From Ruegeria sp. ANG-S4 (lineage in GTDB: Bacteria > Pseudomonadota > Alphaproteobacteria > Rhodobacterales > Rhodobacteraceae), in contig NZ_JWLK01000001.1 of assembly GCF_000814005.1 (NCBI RefSeq), positions 1,054,001-1,118,000 of the forward strand: a DNA stretch of 64,000 nt, written 5' to 3'. The notes below the pieces were generated by a model. That model had not been told where the DNA came from. It did not search any database and saw only the letters and a program-made list of their open reading frames with translations. Position numbers and translations under genes: made by a program. This document shows positions 1 to 8,285 of this stretch, in pieces (position 1 is the stretch's first letter; each line of letters starts with the position of its first letter).

Positions 1-389
1 TGGAACTCGTCTGAGGCTGACAAAACCACATAGGCTGGGCTGGTGATCAGATCGTAGGAATTGAGGATGCGGTAGACCGAAGCCTCTGACACAAAGTACT
101 TTTCTGTGTCGGTGAAGCGAACAGCCAACTCACGCGGGGAAAGCTCACTTTCCTTCAGAGCCAGATCCTTGATCTTCTCACGCACCGGCTGCGGAATGCG
201 GTTCCAGACCCGTGAGGGCTTGGGACTGCGATCCTCAAGCGCCTCAGGACCACCCGACAGATACAGGCCATACCAGCGATAGAAGGTGGTCTTCGGGATG
301 CCCAGCTTTTCCAAACTGCGCTTGGTCGGCAGATGCGAGCCTTCGACCAGACGGATGATCTCCAGCTTTTCAGATGCAGGGTATCTCAT
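1..389 (-). CDS. IS3-family transposase OrfB, N-terminal part (partial)
   Basis: The frame starts at an ATG (complement 387-389) that overlaps the orfA stop as ATGA and stays open through the window edge, giving about 129 residues. It begins MRYPASEKLEIIRLVEGSHL and contains the TFYRWY helix-turn-helix segment and SPRELAVRFTDT, typical of the OrfB N-terminal region that precedes the DDE integrase core in one large IS3 subgroup. The DDE domain itself would lie outside the window. OrfB would supply catalysis of transposition, normally as an OrfAB fusion made by programmed frameshifting. The sequence looks intact as far as it goes. Confidence 0.8.
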   Translation of the reverse strand, partial: MRYPASEKLEIIRLVEGSHLPTKRSLEKLGIPKTTFYRWYGLYLSGGPEALEDRSPKPSRVWNRIPQPVREKIKDLALKESELSPRELAVRFTDTEKYFVSEASVYRILNSYDLITSPAYVVLSASDEF

Positions 390-750
390 TCGCCGTCGTC
401 CCCATCCGCGATCATGCTTTTTTTGAGCAACCGCAGTTCAAGAGCCTGTTCGGCAACCACCTCCTTCAGATCACGGGCTTCCCGTCTCAGATCCTTCACT
501 TCGGTGGAAGTTGCCGCGCGGGCCGTGTCGCCTGCCAGACGTTTCTTGCCGGCTTCCAGGAATTCCTTGGACCAGCTGTAATAAAGGCTCTGCGCGATGC
601 CCTCACGACGGCACAGCTCTGCAATGCTGTCCGGCCGTCCAGCACGATCCTGATCTTCTCTTCTGCGGAATACTGTTTGCGGGTCGCACGGCGAATGCCC
701 TTTATGATCTTCTCACCGTGGCTCTGCTTGGTTCCGGGTTTCTTTCTCAT
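386..750 (-). pseudogene. IS3-family transposase OrfA, frameshifted
   Basis: Translation from the ATG at 750 (preceded by AAGGAGTGGAG) gives RKQYSAEEKIRIVLDG, the usual start of the OrfA DNA-binding domain. Around 632-640 the frame is lost: the expected continuation, DSIAELCRREGIAQSLYYSW and a long Leu/Lys-rich zipper, resumes in another frame and runs to the TGA that overlaps the orfB start. Family members carry a few more residues (an LRGE-like stretch) at the break, so a small deletion is the likely cause. OrfA normally gives DNA-binding specificity to the transposase, so this element should be inactive unless complemented by another copy. Confidence 0.75.
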
Positions 751-860
751 CTCCACTCCTTGGCGGTCACGATGAGCCAGAAACCCTCTCTTATCAAATC
801 GACCTAAAATGTCCCATTGGCGCTGACGTCAGACAAGCGACCAACCGAAACCCTTTTCGA

Positions 861-1133
861 TCACCAGAAGCCTCGATAGGCTGTAAAAACAGAAGCGTGG
901 ACAGTTCCTGCTACCCGGCTTGACAATGCGCAATAGTGCATCGGAACAGCGAGGCCCGGGTTGTGGGCAATCCTCGACCTGCGTGGAATGAACTCCTGGC
1001 TGTTATCGCGGCGGATGTATTCAGGCCTGCCATGTTTCATGTGCAGCCGTTGCAGGAAACCAAGCACGTCATTTGCGTTCAACTTCGGTCGCACCGCTTC
1101 AAAGAACGTCTCACGGGTAGTCCCCTTGTCCAT
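861..1133 (-). pseudogene. Remnant of a second IS3-type transposase core
   Basis: The segment NANDVLGFLQRLHMKHGRPEYIRRDN followed by EFIP resembles the second-aspartate region of IS3 OrfB integrase cores, where the family has YIRSDNGPEF. After EFIP the similarity stops and the frame runs into unrelated residues. The fragment lies just outside the IS end at about 834 and right behind the stop of the GNAT-like gene. It is therefore a scar of a different, older insertion rather than part of the first element. Only about 50 residues support the call. Confidence 0.45.
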
Positions 1134-1138
1134 GTGAC

Positions 1139-1696
1139 TTAGCTGGTTCTTTGATCCTTTAATCGCGAGATGAGCACCACGGCACGATAAGTCTTCCCAT
1201 CAGGTTCGGCTGTTGCATAGAGATGTGAATCGAGTGTGTTGTCAGAAATCGAATAGCGCTTAATTCCTGTTGGGAAGAAACCGTTCAAGGCAAACGCCCG
1301 AGCTGCGGCGGCGTTGACCTCGCCTGATGGCATAACTCGAACAACTGCGGCGAGCCTTTCTGTATCCAATGAGTGACTCATTGCGCGGGAAATTATATGC
1401 CGTGCAAATCCGTGGCCCTTCAGTTTTGAGAACAAGCCGTTCAACTTACGAACTCGAAGTCCCTCCCAAGTTTCAGTTTTCGTATAAAGACCACCCAACA
1501 CTTTGTCGTTCTCATGAACTACGACAAGATTGTTGCCCGGAGCGGTAAGCATACTCTTTGATATGTTGTTCAGGTACGCAGGTGTGCGTCTGATCTGTTC
1601 TTTTAGCTCGAAAACATAGGCATTAATTACCGCATCCGGGGCTGCGTCAGCGGTGTACACGCTAATTTTCGGCGGCCTTACTACAGAGGTTCTCAT
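1139..1696 (-). CDS. GNAT-like acetyltransferase-fold protein
   Basis: A 185-residue frame starting at ATG 1696, with AAAGGA upstream; a TTG at 1708 is a less likely alternative. The middle, around NNLVVVHENDKVLGGLYTKT, then LFSKLKGHGFARHIISRAM, looks like the strand-turn-helix of a GNAT fold in which the acetyl-CoA loop normally reads Q/RxxGxG/A. The C-terminal half, with ARAFALNGFFPTGIKRY, matches the late GNAT strand where a side chain gives the family its specificity. The substrate is unknown. It is a single-gene unit flanked by insertion-sequence debris, so it may be accessory cargo. The fold call is moderate because the acetyl-CoA motif is not perfect. Confidence 0.55.
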   Translation of the reverse strand: MRTSVVRPPKISVYTADAAPDAVINAYVFELKEQIRRTPAYLNNISKSMLTAPGNNLVVVHENDKVLGGLYTKTETWEGLRVRKLNGLFSKLKGHGFARHIISRAMSHSLDTERLAAVVRVMPSGEVNAAAARAFALNGFFPTGIKRYSISDNTLDSHLYATAEPDGKTYRAVVLISRLKDQRTS

Positions 1697-1708
1697 TCGG
1701 ATTGGCAA

Positions 1709-2129
1709 TCCTTTCTTAAAGCTTCCTCGCGGCGCTCAATTGGCTACCGAAACGAAGGTTAGCCGGCGCCGCAACCCTGGTGGACCGGTACAAGCAGTAT
1801 CACTCACTAAGCCGTTCTGCATAGACTTGGACGATGCGAAGGAATGGTATCGTGAATTAAGCTGAATGCCCCAGCTTGTAGCCGTTCCAGAAATGGTCCG
1901 GTTGTTTCACAGAAAACAGTGTCAAACAGGCTTTTTCGAACGGAAAACAACGGATTCAGATGGTCAAAAGTCTGCAATAGAAGCACAGCAATAGGCAAAA
2001 TGCCTAGTCTTTTGTTCATTCTGGCACGTGACAACATAGACGGACACCCACAGTCTTTCCCTCGTGAACACTGACACACTTGGATATTCCATTGACTGTT
2101 GAAGCATCGAAAAAGTCAGGAGAGCTGAA
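1709..2129. other. Gene-free stretch of about 420 bp
   Basis: Open frames here are short, overlap on opposite strands and lack ribosome binding sites. No repeat core or hairpin stands out. The last 20 bases hold the AGGAG-type Shine-Dalgarno site of the coiled-coil gene at 2130. The rest may contain its promoter. Confidence 0.5.
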
Positions 2130-2399
2130 ATGGCAGACGTTGCTAAGTTAGGAAAGAAATTACATGAGTGCATTGCGGCATACGACAAGGAAGCCAAATT
2201 ACTTGCAAAGCTGGAAAAGCAGCTATCCGTACATCAAAAGATGATGAAAAGTGGAGATCCCTCCTTGATTGGTGCCGCTGCTGCGAAACTCGCCACACTG
2301 ATGCCTAAACTTGCCACGCAGCAAAAGAAAGTTGAAATCGCCCGTAAGAAAATGGGGAAGGCAAACGCCGAACTGGCTAAGTCCACTAAGGGCGATTGA
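2130..2399 (+). CDS. Small Lys/Ala-rich coiled-coil protein, unknown function
   Basis: An 89-residue soluble protein with AGGAGAGCTGAA directly before the ATG. It is almost entirely helical: heptad-like spacing of Leu/Ala with many Lys residues runs from about residue 5 to 50 and again from 60 to 85, broken by a Ser-Gly-Asp-Pro turn near 62. There is no signal peptide, membrane segment or cysteine. A second protein of exactly 89 residues with the same Lys-rich two-helix character is encoded at 11495. The two may be distant paralogues of a helical hairpin family. The function is not recognised; possibilities include nucleoid-associated or chaperone-like roles, which are guesses. Confidence 0.6.
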   Translation: MADVAKLGKKLHECIAAYDKEAKLLAKLEKQLSVHQKMMKSGDPSLIGAAAAKLATLMPKLATQQKKVEIARKKMGKANAELAKSTKGD

Positions 2400-2515
2400 T
2401 TGTACAACGCTTACGCCGTTTTACTGGCGCAAAGACTGAGCAATTGAGACTTGCACAGTTGTTGGGACGCTTCCAAAGAACTCGGTTTTCAACCTTTTTC
2501 TAAATTGGAAAGACA

Positions 2516-2680
2516 ATGAACACTGTTGAGCGAGATATCTATACTGCGCAAGAAATCGCCGCAGAGATGTTCGCCGACGAAGCGTTTCAGGAGCTATATG
2601 AAACCGCCGAGGACAAACAAGGGCGCGCAGAGTGGATTTTGTTCTACTTGATACAAAAGATGCGCGAAACCGAGCAATAA
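2516..2680 (+). CDS. Small acidic protein of 54 aa, unknown
   Basis: The ATG at 2516 follows GGAAAGACA. The frame runs MNTVERDIYTAQEIAAEM... to a TAA at 2678 and is rich in Glu, Asp and Ala, with predicted helix throughout. It lies 97 bp before the methyltransferase gene in the same direction and could be transcribed with it. No family is recognised. Support is the Shine-Dalgarno-like site, a biased amino-acid composition and the co-directional context; the short length keeps confidence moderate. Confidence 0.45.
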   Translation: MNTVERDIYTAQEIAAEMFADEAFQELYETAEDKQGRAEWILFYLIQKMRETEQ

Positions 2681-2777
2681 ATACGAGTTCTATGCCTCAC
2701 GTGTTCCCACGGCCATATCAGTTGACCCGAAGGCCGCTAGCCAACAACGAGCAGCATTCAGAAAAGGTTTATCAAAA

Positions 2778-3482
2778 ATGGCAGAGACCGAAGATCCTCG
2801 TTTCATCGACTATGTTGGTGAAGCGAAATACAACCTGTATTTTGAGACAGAAGCACTGGCGGCTATTTCCAAAGCTCTGCTGTATACAGAGCTTAGTGCG
2901 CAGGCATTGTGTCGCGTCGTCACTGCTTCAGAAGCTTCAGCGCTTGGCATGCCCACAATCGCCAGTGCTCTCAAAGATACCGATTTTGACCCTAAGTCTT
3001 TCCCGTACGTTGCTTATGACTTGAGAGAGTTTCTGCGCGTCATGATAGAGTTGGATACTCTACTTAAGGACGATCCAGACTACAAGGACGGGAAGTTCCG
3101 CTATCGCCCTATTCGCTTTCTGGAAGTGGGATGCGGCCCTGGAAGAAACCTCTACGTCCTTCGAAATGGCGGACTACTACTTTGGTCTTCGATTGAGGGA
3201 ATAGACATCGTCGAACCCTACATCAACGCTGCTCGTGATTTCTACAATTTGGGTGACAGTGTCTGGCAAGACGACGCCCTAACGATAGACTACTCACCCT
3301 ACGACGTTGTGTTTAGCCACAGGCCGTTCTCGGATCATGCAGCTGAGGCCGAATATGAAAAGCGCCTTGTCGGTCTGATGAAGAGAGGTGCCTACCTTGT
3401 CGCTCCGCTTTGTGAAACCCATGCGGAAGATACGCGTTTGGTAGCGTTAGGTGAAACGGGAGTAATTTGGAAACGGCTATAG
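2778..3482 (+). CDS. Class I SAM-dependent methyltransferase
   Basis: The 234-residue protein has motif I, FLEVGCGPGRNLYVLRNG, at residues 114-131, followed by an acidic strand end (EGIDIVEPYINAAR) that would hold the ribose of S-adenosylmethionine, and DVVFSHRPFSDH in the position of motif IV. The first 110 residues form a helical cap and probably define the substrate, which cannot be read from the sequence. It ends GVIWKRL and has no membrane segment, so it should act in the cytosol. AAAGG lies upstream of the ATG. Downstream there is no partner gene, so the pathway is unknown. Confidence 0.7.
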   Translation: MAETEDPRFIDYVGEAKYNLYFETEALAAISKALLYTELSAQALCRVVTASEASALGMPTIASALKDTDFDPKSFPYVAYDLREFLRVMIELDTLLKDDPDYKDGKFRYRPIRFLEVGCGPGRNLYVLRNGGLLLWSSIEGIDIVEPYINAARDFYNLGDSVWQDDALTIDYSPYDVVFSHRPFSDHAAEAEYEKRLVGLMKRGAYLVAPLCETHAEDTRLVALGETGVIWKRL

Positions 3483-3667
3483 CTCTATTTTCAACATTGC
3501 ATAGAGAAGACTAGTGAAACTTCCATTGCTTGCTGTCACGGCGGCGTTCTCGGTGTTTTTGCTAAGTCCTGAGTGAACAGCGGAATTGCCTGATTTCGCT
3601 GGGTTTGGATGTGGAGCTGACAGAGATCTAAAACTCATCACTACTACGCTTTTTGCATCCTGCCCGG

Positions 3668-4180
3668 CTAACAGGCTATGTCGAGCGTCATGGGGCGATT
3701 TTCTAGGTGTTGAGACCCTTCTTCCGGCACAACGATTGAAAGCACTCCTCTGGCCTCCGAGAAGTCTCCCGTTCCTCCGACGATTGCCCAGTCGATAACC
3801 TCCCTCGGATTACCCGATTTCAAAGTGTTTGAGGCATCATTGAGCAATGTGCTCGTCGCAACAAATAGACTTCCATTGGGTAAGTTGATCGACCCATCCA
3901 CCCTCACATAGTGACCCATGTCCGCTGTACCGCCCAGCACCGTTGTGACCACATCGAACTCACCGACATAGAAGCCGTCGCGGTCTTCAAGAAACCAGTG
4001 CAGAATACGCCTGTCTCCAATGTCTGCGTTTGTGGGGTCAGCTCCGACGAACTTGATAGACGCGTTGGTATGCAGCAGCTCAGTTACGCCGCAACTGACA
4101 TGGATTTCGTCAGCGCCTACCTGATAGGTCAACGCGACCATAAGACTCGCAGCAAATGCAGTATTCCGGGCGACGCTCAT
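3668..4180 (-). CDS. Secreted allene-oxide-cyclase-barrel-like protein
   Basis: The start is placed at ATG 4180, preceded by GGGAG, because it opens directly into a signal peptide (MSVARNTAFAASLMVAL, cleavage near GAD-EI). The mature part of about 145 residues is beta-rich and contains WAIVGGTGDFSEARGVLSIV, the hallmark turn of dirigent/allene-oxide-cyclase barrels, where bacterial and plant members read VVGGTGxFxxARG. Such barrels bind small hydrophobic or phenolic ligands; the bacterial members are mostly uncharacterised. The protein should sit in the periplasm. It is monocistronic, so no pathway can be inferred. Two cysteines near the ends could form a disulfide. Confidence 0.55.
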   Translation of the reverse strand: MSVARNTAFAASLMVALTYQVGADEIHVSCGVTELLHTNASIKFVGADPTNADIGDRRILHWFLEDRDGFYVGEFDVVTTVLGGTADMGHYVRVDGSINLPNGSLFVATSTLLNDASNTLKSGNPREVIDWAIVGGTGDFSEARGVLSIVVPEEGSQHLENRPMTLDIAC

Positions 4181-4488
4181 TTTGACACTCCCAGCCGCTA
4201 CCTTATGTGAGGCCCTTGAAATTATGAATGCTATAGGCCCCACACATCTCAGAATGGTGTTGGAGATAGCAGTGACACCCTAAGGCTGGCCCAACTTCAA
4301 ATGAACTTGAATTCATGTGTTTGTGCGGGTGGCATGCTGCGCGATGTTGCCTGCATGGTGGCATAACCCCTGGAGGTTGCATCGAGCCGGTCAGGGCTCA
4401 AAACGTCCGATGCAGCATAGTACTCAGCTGCATGGTTTCCTTTTATTAGTTACGCTGACATTCTCAAAACACGAACAAGGGCGAGCTC
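4181..4488. other. Gene-free stretch of about 300 bp
   Basis: Nothing convincing was found between the start of the secreted barrel protein and the end of the SDR gene. The only long frame (4317-4517, plus strand) lacks a ribosome binding site and overlaps the SDR terminus. Confidence 0.5.
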
Positions 4489-5220
4489 TCAAACATTCGA
4501 CCAGCCGCCATCGATGACATGTGCGACCCCCGTGGTATAGGCGCTTTCGTCCGACGCCAGATAAACGGCCAGCGCGGCAATTTCATCAGCCTTGCCGATG
4601 CGGCCGATGGGCTGACGTGCGATGAAGGCTTTGCGGGTCGCATCGTAGTCGCCTGTTTCGCGCAACCGGGTCTCGAGCGACGGGGAGTCAACGGTGCCTG
4701 GGCAGATGGCATTGCAGCGAATTCCTTGAGTGATGAAGTCTGCCGCCACTGATTTTGTCAACCCGATCACCGCCGCTTTGGTCGCGCCATAGGCAAAACG
4801 GCTGGGCGCTGCGATCACGGAAGAAGCAACCGAGGCGATGTTTATGATGGATCCGCCGCCATTTGCGATCATCCCGGGAAGAAAGGCACGGGTCATACGG
4901 TAGGTGGACTTCACGTTCAGATCGAAGGAGAAGTCCCAAGTGGCCTCGTCACAATCAAGGATTGAGCCGTTGGCGACGACGCCGGCGCAATTGAACAGCA
5001 CGTTGACCCCGGTGTATTCAGCGGCGATTTCAGTGATCGCATTTGAATCCAACACATCCAGTTTCCGCGTCTCTAAACCCTGCAGTTCTGCCAGTGCCGC
5101 CTCGTCGATATCGGTTGCAATGACGCGTGCTCCTTCGGAAACAAAAGCATGCGCCGTTGCCCGGCCGATGCCCTGCCCAGCCGCAGTCAACAGGCAGGTC
5201 TTGCCCTTCAGTCTTCCCAT
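4489..5220 (-). CDS. SDR oxidoreductase, 2-keto-3-deoxy-sugar-acid or 3-hydroxybutyrate dehydrogenase type
   Basis: A 243-residue classical short-chain dehydrogenase with the Rossmann motif TAAGQGIG near residue 12, an Asp at the end of the second strand (ATDID) indicating NAD rather than NADP, NCAG, and the catalytic YGATK. GGGGAAGGAGAAATT precedes the ATG. The sequence resembles the DHRS6/BDH2 group, which in bacteria includes 2-keto-3-deoxy-L-fuconate 4-dehydrogenase. The neighbouring FAH-family gene would cleave the diketo product of such an enzyme, which favours that role. It is the last gene of a four-gene minus-strand operon starting at the aminotransferase. The exact substrate is inferred only. 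Confidence 0.75.
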   Translation of the reverse strand: MGRLKGKTCLLTAAGQGIGRATAHAFVSEGARVIATDIDEAALAELQGLETRKLDVLDSNAITEIAAEYTGVNVLFNCAGVVANGSILDCDEATWDFSFDLNVKSTYRMTRAFLPGMIANGGGSIINIASVASSVIAAPSRFAYGATKAAVIGLTKSVAADFITQGIRCNAICPGTVDSPSLETRLRETGDYDATRKAFIARQPIGRIGKADEIAALAVYLASDESAYTTGVAHVIDGGWSNV

Positions 5221-5334
5221 AATTTCTCCTTCCCCTTTATGGCCGCGGATCGGGTTTTGCCGTATCGATACCTTGACGCCTTGCTGTAGCCTTGGCGTAA
5301 GTAAGCTGCGGCAATTGTTGACCGCAACCTCCGA

Positions 5335-6174
5335 TCAAACGTCGTTGATGCAGTCCTGTCTCTGCTGGCCCAACCCTGAAATACCGAGTTCGACGACGTC
5401 TCCTGACCTTAAGTAGCGAGGCGGTGTGAGCCCCATCCCCACCCCGGGCGGTGTACCGGTCGAAATAATGTCGCCGGGATGCAGCGTGAAAAACTGGCTG
5501 AGATAGCTGACCAGATGCGCCACACCATAGACCATTGTCTGGGTAGACCCATCTTGCATCATGGTCCCGTTAACCTTGAGCCACATCGACAGGTCTTGCG
5601 GGTCTTCGATCTCATCGCGGGTTACCAACCACGGGCCTGTCTGCCCGAAATTGTCGCAGGACTTGCCCTTGGACCATTGTCCCTGCCGTTCGAGTTGGAA
5701 CGCACGCTCGCTGACATCATTGATGACGCAATACCCGGCAACATGATCGAGCGCCTCACCTTCGCTCACATGCTTTGCCGTCGTGCCGATCACCACACCC
5801 AGTTCAACCTCCCAATCGGTTTTTGTGCTGCCACGCGGGATGACGATCGGGTCGTTCGGGCCACAGATCGCGGACGTCGCCTTCATGAACAGCACCGGTT
5901 CGGACGGCACCGTCATACCGCTTTCCTCGGCATGATCTGCGTAGTTCAGTCCGATGCACATGAACTTCCCTGTACCGCCAACGCAAGGACCCAGGCGCGG
6001 TGCGCCTTCAACTTTCGGAAGGCTATACGGATCCAGATCTTGCAGTGGCTTCATATCCGAAAGCATGTCACCCGCGATGTCAGCAACTACGGCGCTGAGA
6101 TCCCGGATCTCGCCGATAGGATCAAGCATTCCCGGTTTTTCTGCGCCTCTTGGGCCGTAGCGAAGGAGTTTCAT
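5335..6174 (-). CDS. Fumarylacetoacetate hydrolase family protein
   Basis: This 279-residue protein shows the FAH C-terminal domain: CIGLNYADHAEE near residue 73, EPVLFMKATSAICGPNDPI, the metal-ligand region TDWEVELGVVIG, and GDIISTGTPPGVG near the end. The glutamates in the second and third segments would bind Mg2+. Close relatives are annotated as 2,4-diketo-3-deoxy-L-fuconate (or -rhamnonate) hydrolase or, loosely, ureidoglycolate lyase. Such enzymes cut C-C bonds in beta-diketo acids. It sits between two SDR genes in the operon, consistent with oxidation followed by hydrolytic cleavage. TGAGGAAAGACA gives a clear ribosome binding site. Confidence 0.8.
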   Translation of the reverse strand: MKLLRYGPRGAEKPGMLDPIGEIRDLSAVVADIAGDMLSDMKPLQDLDPYSLPKVEGAPRLGPCVGGTGKFMCIGLNYADHAEESGMTVPSEPVLFMKATSAICGPNDPIVIPRGSTKTDWEVELGVVIGTTAKHVSEGEALDHVAGYCVINDVSERAFQLERQGQWSKGKSCDNFGQTGPWLVTRDEIEDPQDLSMWLKVNGTMMQDGSTQTMVYGVAHLVSYLSQFFTLHPGDIISTGTPPGVGMGLTPPRYLRSGDVVELGISGLGQQRQDCINDV

Positions 6175-6252
6175 TGTCTTTCCTCAGTCAAATGGTTGCA
6201 GCAAAGACCCGAGCCAACGGCAGATACGGACATTCTTCAACAGATTTTTAGG

Positions 6253-6981
6253 TCAGTAGGTTGCCCGCCCACCGGACAGGTCAAACACTGCTCCGGTCGT
6301 AAAAGAGTTTTCAGGCGAGACAGCCCAAACAATCATGTTTGCTGCCTCTTCAACGGCCAGAAAACGCCCGCGCGGTATTTTAGAAAGCATATAGTTGATG
6401 TGCTCGTCGCTCATCTGGTCGAAAATCCGGGTTTTCGCTGCGGCGGGTGTGACGCAATTGACTGCGATGTCGTGCCCGGCCAATTCCTTGCCGAGCGATT
6501 TGGTCAACCCGATGACTGCCGCCTTGGACGCCGAATAGGCCGACGCATTCGGATTGCCTTCTTTCCCCGCGACAGATGCGATGTTTAAAATCCGCCCATA
6601 CCCCTTGGCCTTCATGCCGGGCACACAGGCGCGATTGAACATGAATGTGCCGTGCACATTGACGTCAAACACTTTTTTCCAGGCCGCGATATCGTAGTCT
6701 TCCAAAGTCGAATTCGGCCCCGTGATGCCTGCACTGCTGACTGCAATATCGGGCACACCAAGGCGCGAAACTGTTTCGTCCATTGCAGCTTCGATCTGGC
6801 TGGGATCTGACACATCGCAAGACACGGCGAGTGAATCGCCGCCGAGTTCTGCCATCGCTTCCGTGTTTGTCGGGTCCATATCCCAGCTCGCAACGCGTAC
6901 GCCACGTTCGACCAACTGGCGCGCGACTTCAAACCCGATGCCCTGCGCACCACCGGTAATAACTGCGATGTGATCTTTCAT
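6253..6981 (-). CDS. SDR family oxidoreductase (FabG-like)
   Basis: A 242-residue classical SDR with TGGAQGIG, an acidic residue after the second strand (SWDMD), the NIASVAG serine and the active-site YSASK. Its ATG overlaps the TGA of the upstream aminotransferase gene by four bases, so translation is probably coupled. Relatives include sugar and 3-oxoacyl-ACP dehydrogenases. In this context it should oxidise a hydroxy acid or sugar-derived intermediate in the same pathway as the FAH-family hydrolase. It belongs to the operon 8183-4489. Nothing in the sequence fixes the substrate. Confidence 0.75.
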   Translation of the reverse strand: MKDHIAVITGGAQGIGFEVARQLVERGVRVASWDMDPTNTEAMAELGGDSLAVSCDVSDPSQIEAAMDETVSRLGVPDIAVSSAGITGPNSTLEDYDIAAWKKVFDVNVHGTFMFNRACVPGMKAKGYGRILNIASVAGKEGNPNASAYSASKAAVIGLTKSLGKELAGHDIAVNCVTPAAAKTRIFDQMSDEHINYMLSKIPRGRFLAVEEAANMIVWAVSPENSFTTGAVFDLSGGRATY

Positions 6982-8183
6982 CTCTGTACCCCTGGAATCT
7001 GTGGTTCTTTTTGACGCCTAAGGACGGGTTCGAGGCGTTCGAATGCGGTCCTCAGCGTCTCAGCCGGTTGCGCGTAGCAAAGGCGCAGATATCCTTCACC
7101 GCTGTCCCCGAAGGCAATTCCGGGGGCCAATCCAACTCCGGTTGCTTCCAAAATAACCGTCGCTGCCTTATAGCTGTCTGGCATGTCGTCTACGCGAAAA
7201 AAGCTGTAGAACGCCCCGTCGGGTTCGATAAACCTGACCCGTTCAAGGCCAGACAAAAACTCCAACGTGAGCTGATACCCGACCTGAATGCGGTCTCTGA
7301 GCTCGGTGACTGCCGGCTCGCAGTCTCTCAGAGCCACAACGCCAGCGTCCTGCACAAAACCTGCGGTGCAGGATGTATTGAATTCCGTAAGCTGACCGAG
7401 TTTCGCCTCCACCGCAGCAGGGGCGACGATCCATCCCAGCCGCCACCCCGTCATGCTCCAGGCCTTGGAAAACGAATTGACCGAAATCAGCCGATCTTCT
7501 GCGTTGGCGATATCCAGAAATGAGGGAGCGACATTTCCATGCCGATACAATCGACGATAGACATCATCCGAGACGACCCAAATCCCGTTCGCGCGACAGT
7601 GGTCCAGAAGAATTGTCTGGTCTTCCATGGGCATGGCCCAGCCCGTCGGGTTATTGGGTGAATTGATTAGCACCGCAGTCGTTTCCGGCGTCAGCATGTC
7701 CAGCAGCGCGTTTATGTCCAACCACCACGAGCCGTTCTTGGGTTGCAGTGCCAATCGGCTGATGTCGGCCCCCGAGTTCTGGAATGCTGCGGCAATGTTC
7801 GGCCAGTTTGGCTCGATCACAACCACCCGGTCACCGGGCGTGACGAGCAGTTCCGCAACCAGCCTAAGTCCCTGCATGCCCGATGGCGTCACCGTAACGC
7901 GGTCACGCGTGAGAGTCGTTCCCGTCAGTTCCTGTTGATACCGACAGATCTCATCCCTCAGCGCTATGCTGCCATTATTCGGCTGATACATATGGTTTCC
8001 TGAGCGCAGGGACTTGACCGCGGCCTCAACAATCAAGGGGTCGGTGTCCCAAGCGCCTTCGCCAAACCACAAAGGAATGACATCACTCCGTCCCATTGCG
8101 CTTTCTGCAACCGCACGAATCTTTGACGCTTCCAGCGCACGGGCGCGCACAGATATGTATGATTCAAGTGGGTGAATGTTCAT
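6978..8183 (-). CDS. Class I/II PLP-dependent aminotransferase
   Basis: This 401-residue fold-type I aminotransferase carries NSPNNPTGWAMP in the middle, SDDVYR with the PLP-ring aspartate, and the Schiff-base lysine in SVNSFSKAWSMTGWRLGW. The C-terminal FGDSGEGYLRLCYA gives the carboxylate-binding arginine. It belongs to the aspartate/branched aminotransferase group. It is the first gene of a four-gene operon and divergent to an Lrp/AsnC regulator, a common pairing for amino-acid-responsive catabolism. It may supply a 2-oxo acid that the downstream SDR and FAH-type enzymes process. No obvious Shine-Dalgarno site precedes the ATG. Confidence 0.8.
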   Translation of the reverse strand: MNIHPLESYISVRARALEASKIRAVAESAMGRSDVIPLWFGEGAWDTDPLIVEAAVKSLRSGNHMYQPNNGSIALRDEICRYQQELTGTTLTRDRVTVTPSGMQGLRLVAELLVTPGDRVVVIEPNWPNIAAAFQNSGADISRLALQPKNGSWWLDINALLDMLTPETTAVLINSPNNPTGWAMPMEDQTILLDHCRANGIWVVSDDVYRRLYRHGNVAPSFLDIANAEDRLISVNSFSKAWSMTGWRLGWIVAPAAVEAKLGQLTEFNTSCTAGFVQDAGVVALRDCEPAVTELRDRIQVGYQLTLEFLSGLERVRFIEPDGAFYSFFRVDDMPDSYKAATVILEATGVGLAPGIAFGDSGEGYLRLCYAQPAETLRTAFERLEPVLRRQKEPQIPGVQR

Positions 8184-8240
8184 AAGGGGGAGATTGTGGA
8201 TATCTATCTGTTTTGTCGCGTGCTAGATCAAACAAACGAC

Positions 8241-8255
8241 TAGTCATTTTGACTA
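8241..8255. promoter_or_regulatory. Palindrome, likely operator of the Lrp/AsnC regulator
   Basis: TAGTCA, three T residues, TGACTA: a perfect 6-bp inverted repeat in the 100-bp gap between the divergent aminotransferase operon and the Lrp/AsnC gene. The position fits a shared operator for both units. Confidence 0.5.
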
Positions 8256-8285
8256 TTGTTGCCGATCCACGGCAACGTCCAAGAA

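Larger units (their letters stand above)
1..834 (-). mobile_element. IS3-family insertion sequence, decayed and cut by the window edge
   Basis: Two consecutive reading frames on the minus strand have the IS3 layout: an orfA with an N-terminal helix-turn-helix and Lys-rich leader, and an orfB beginning at an ATGA overlap. Beyond the orfA start, the sequence TGTCTGACGTCAG (complement of 822-834) looks like an IS3-type terminal inverted repeat and probably marks the left end. The other end lies outside the window. OrfA carries a small internal deletion, so the copy is unlikely to transpose by itself. The family assignment is from recalled protein similarity; the exact IS name is not claimed. Confidence 0.8.

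Noticed and set aside
3514-3576. Short frame starting VKLPLLAVTAAFSVFLLSPE
   Set aside because: Looks like a signal peptide but stops after about 20 codons; at most a decayed start of a secreted protein.
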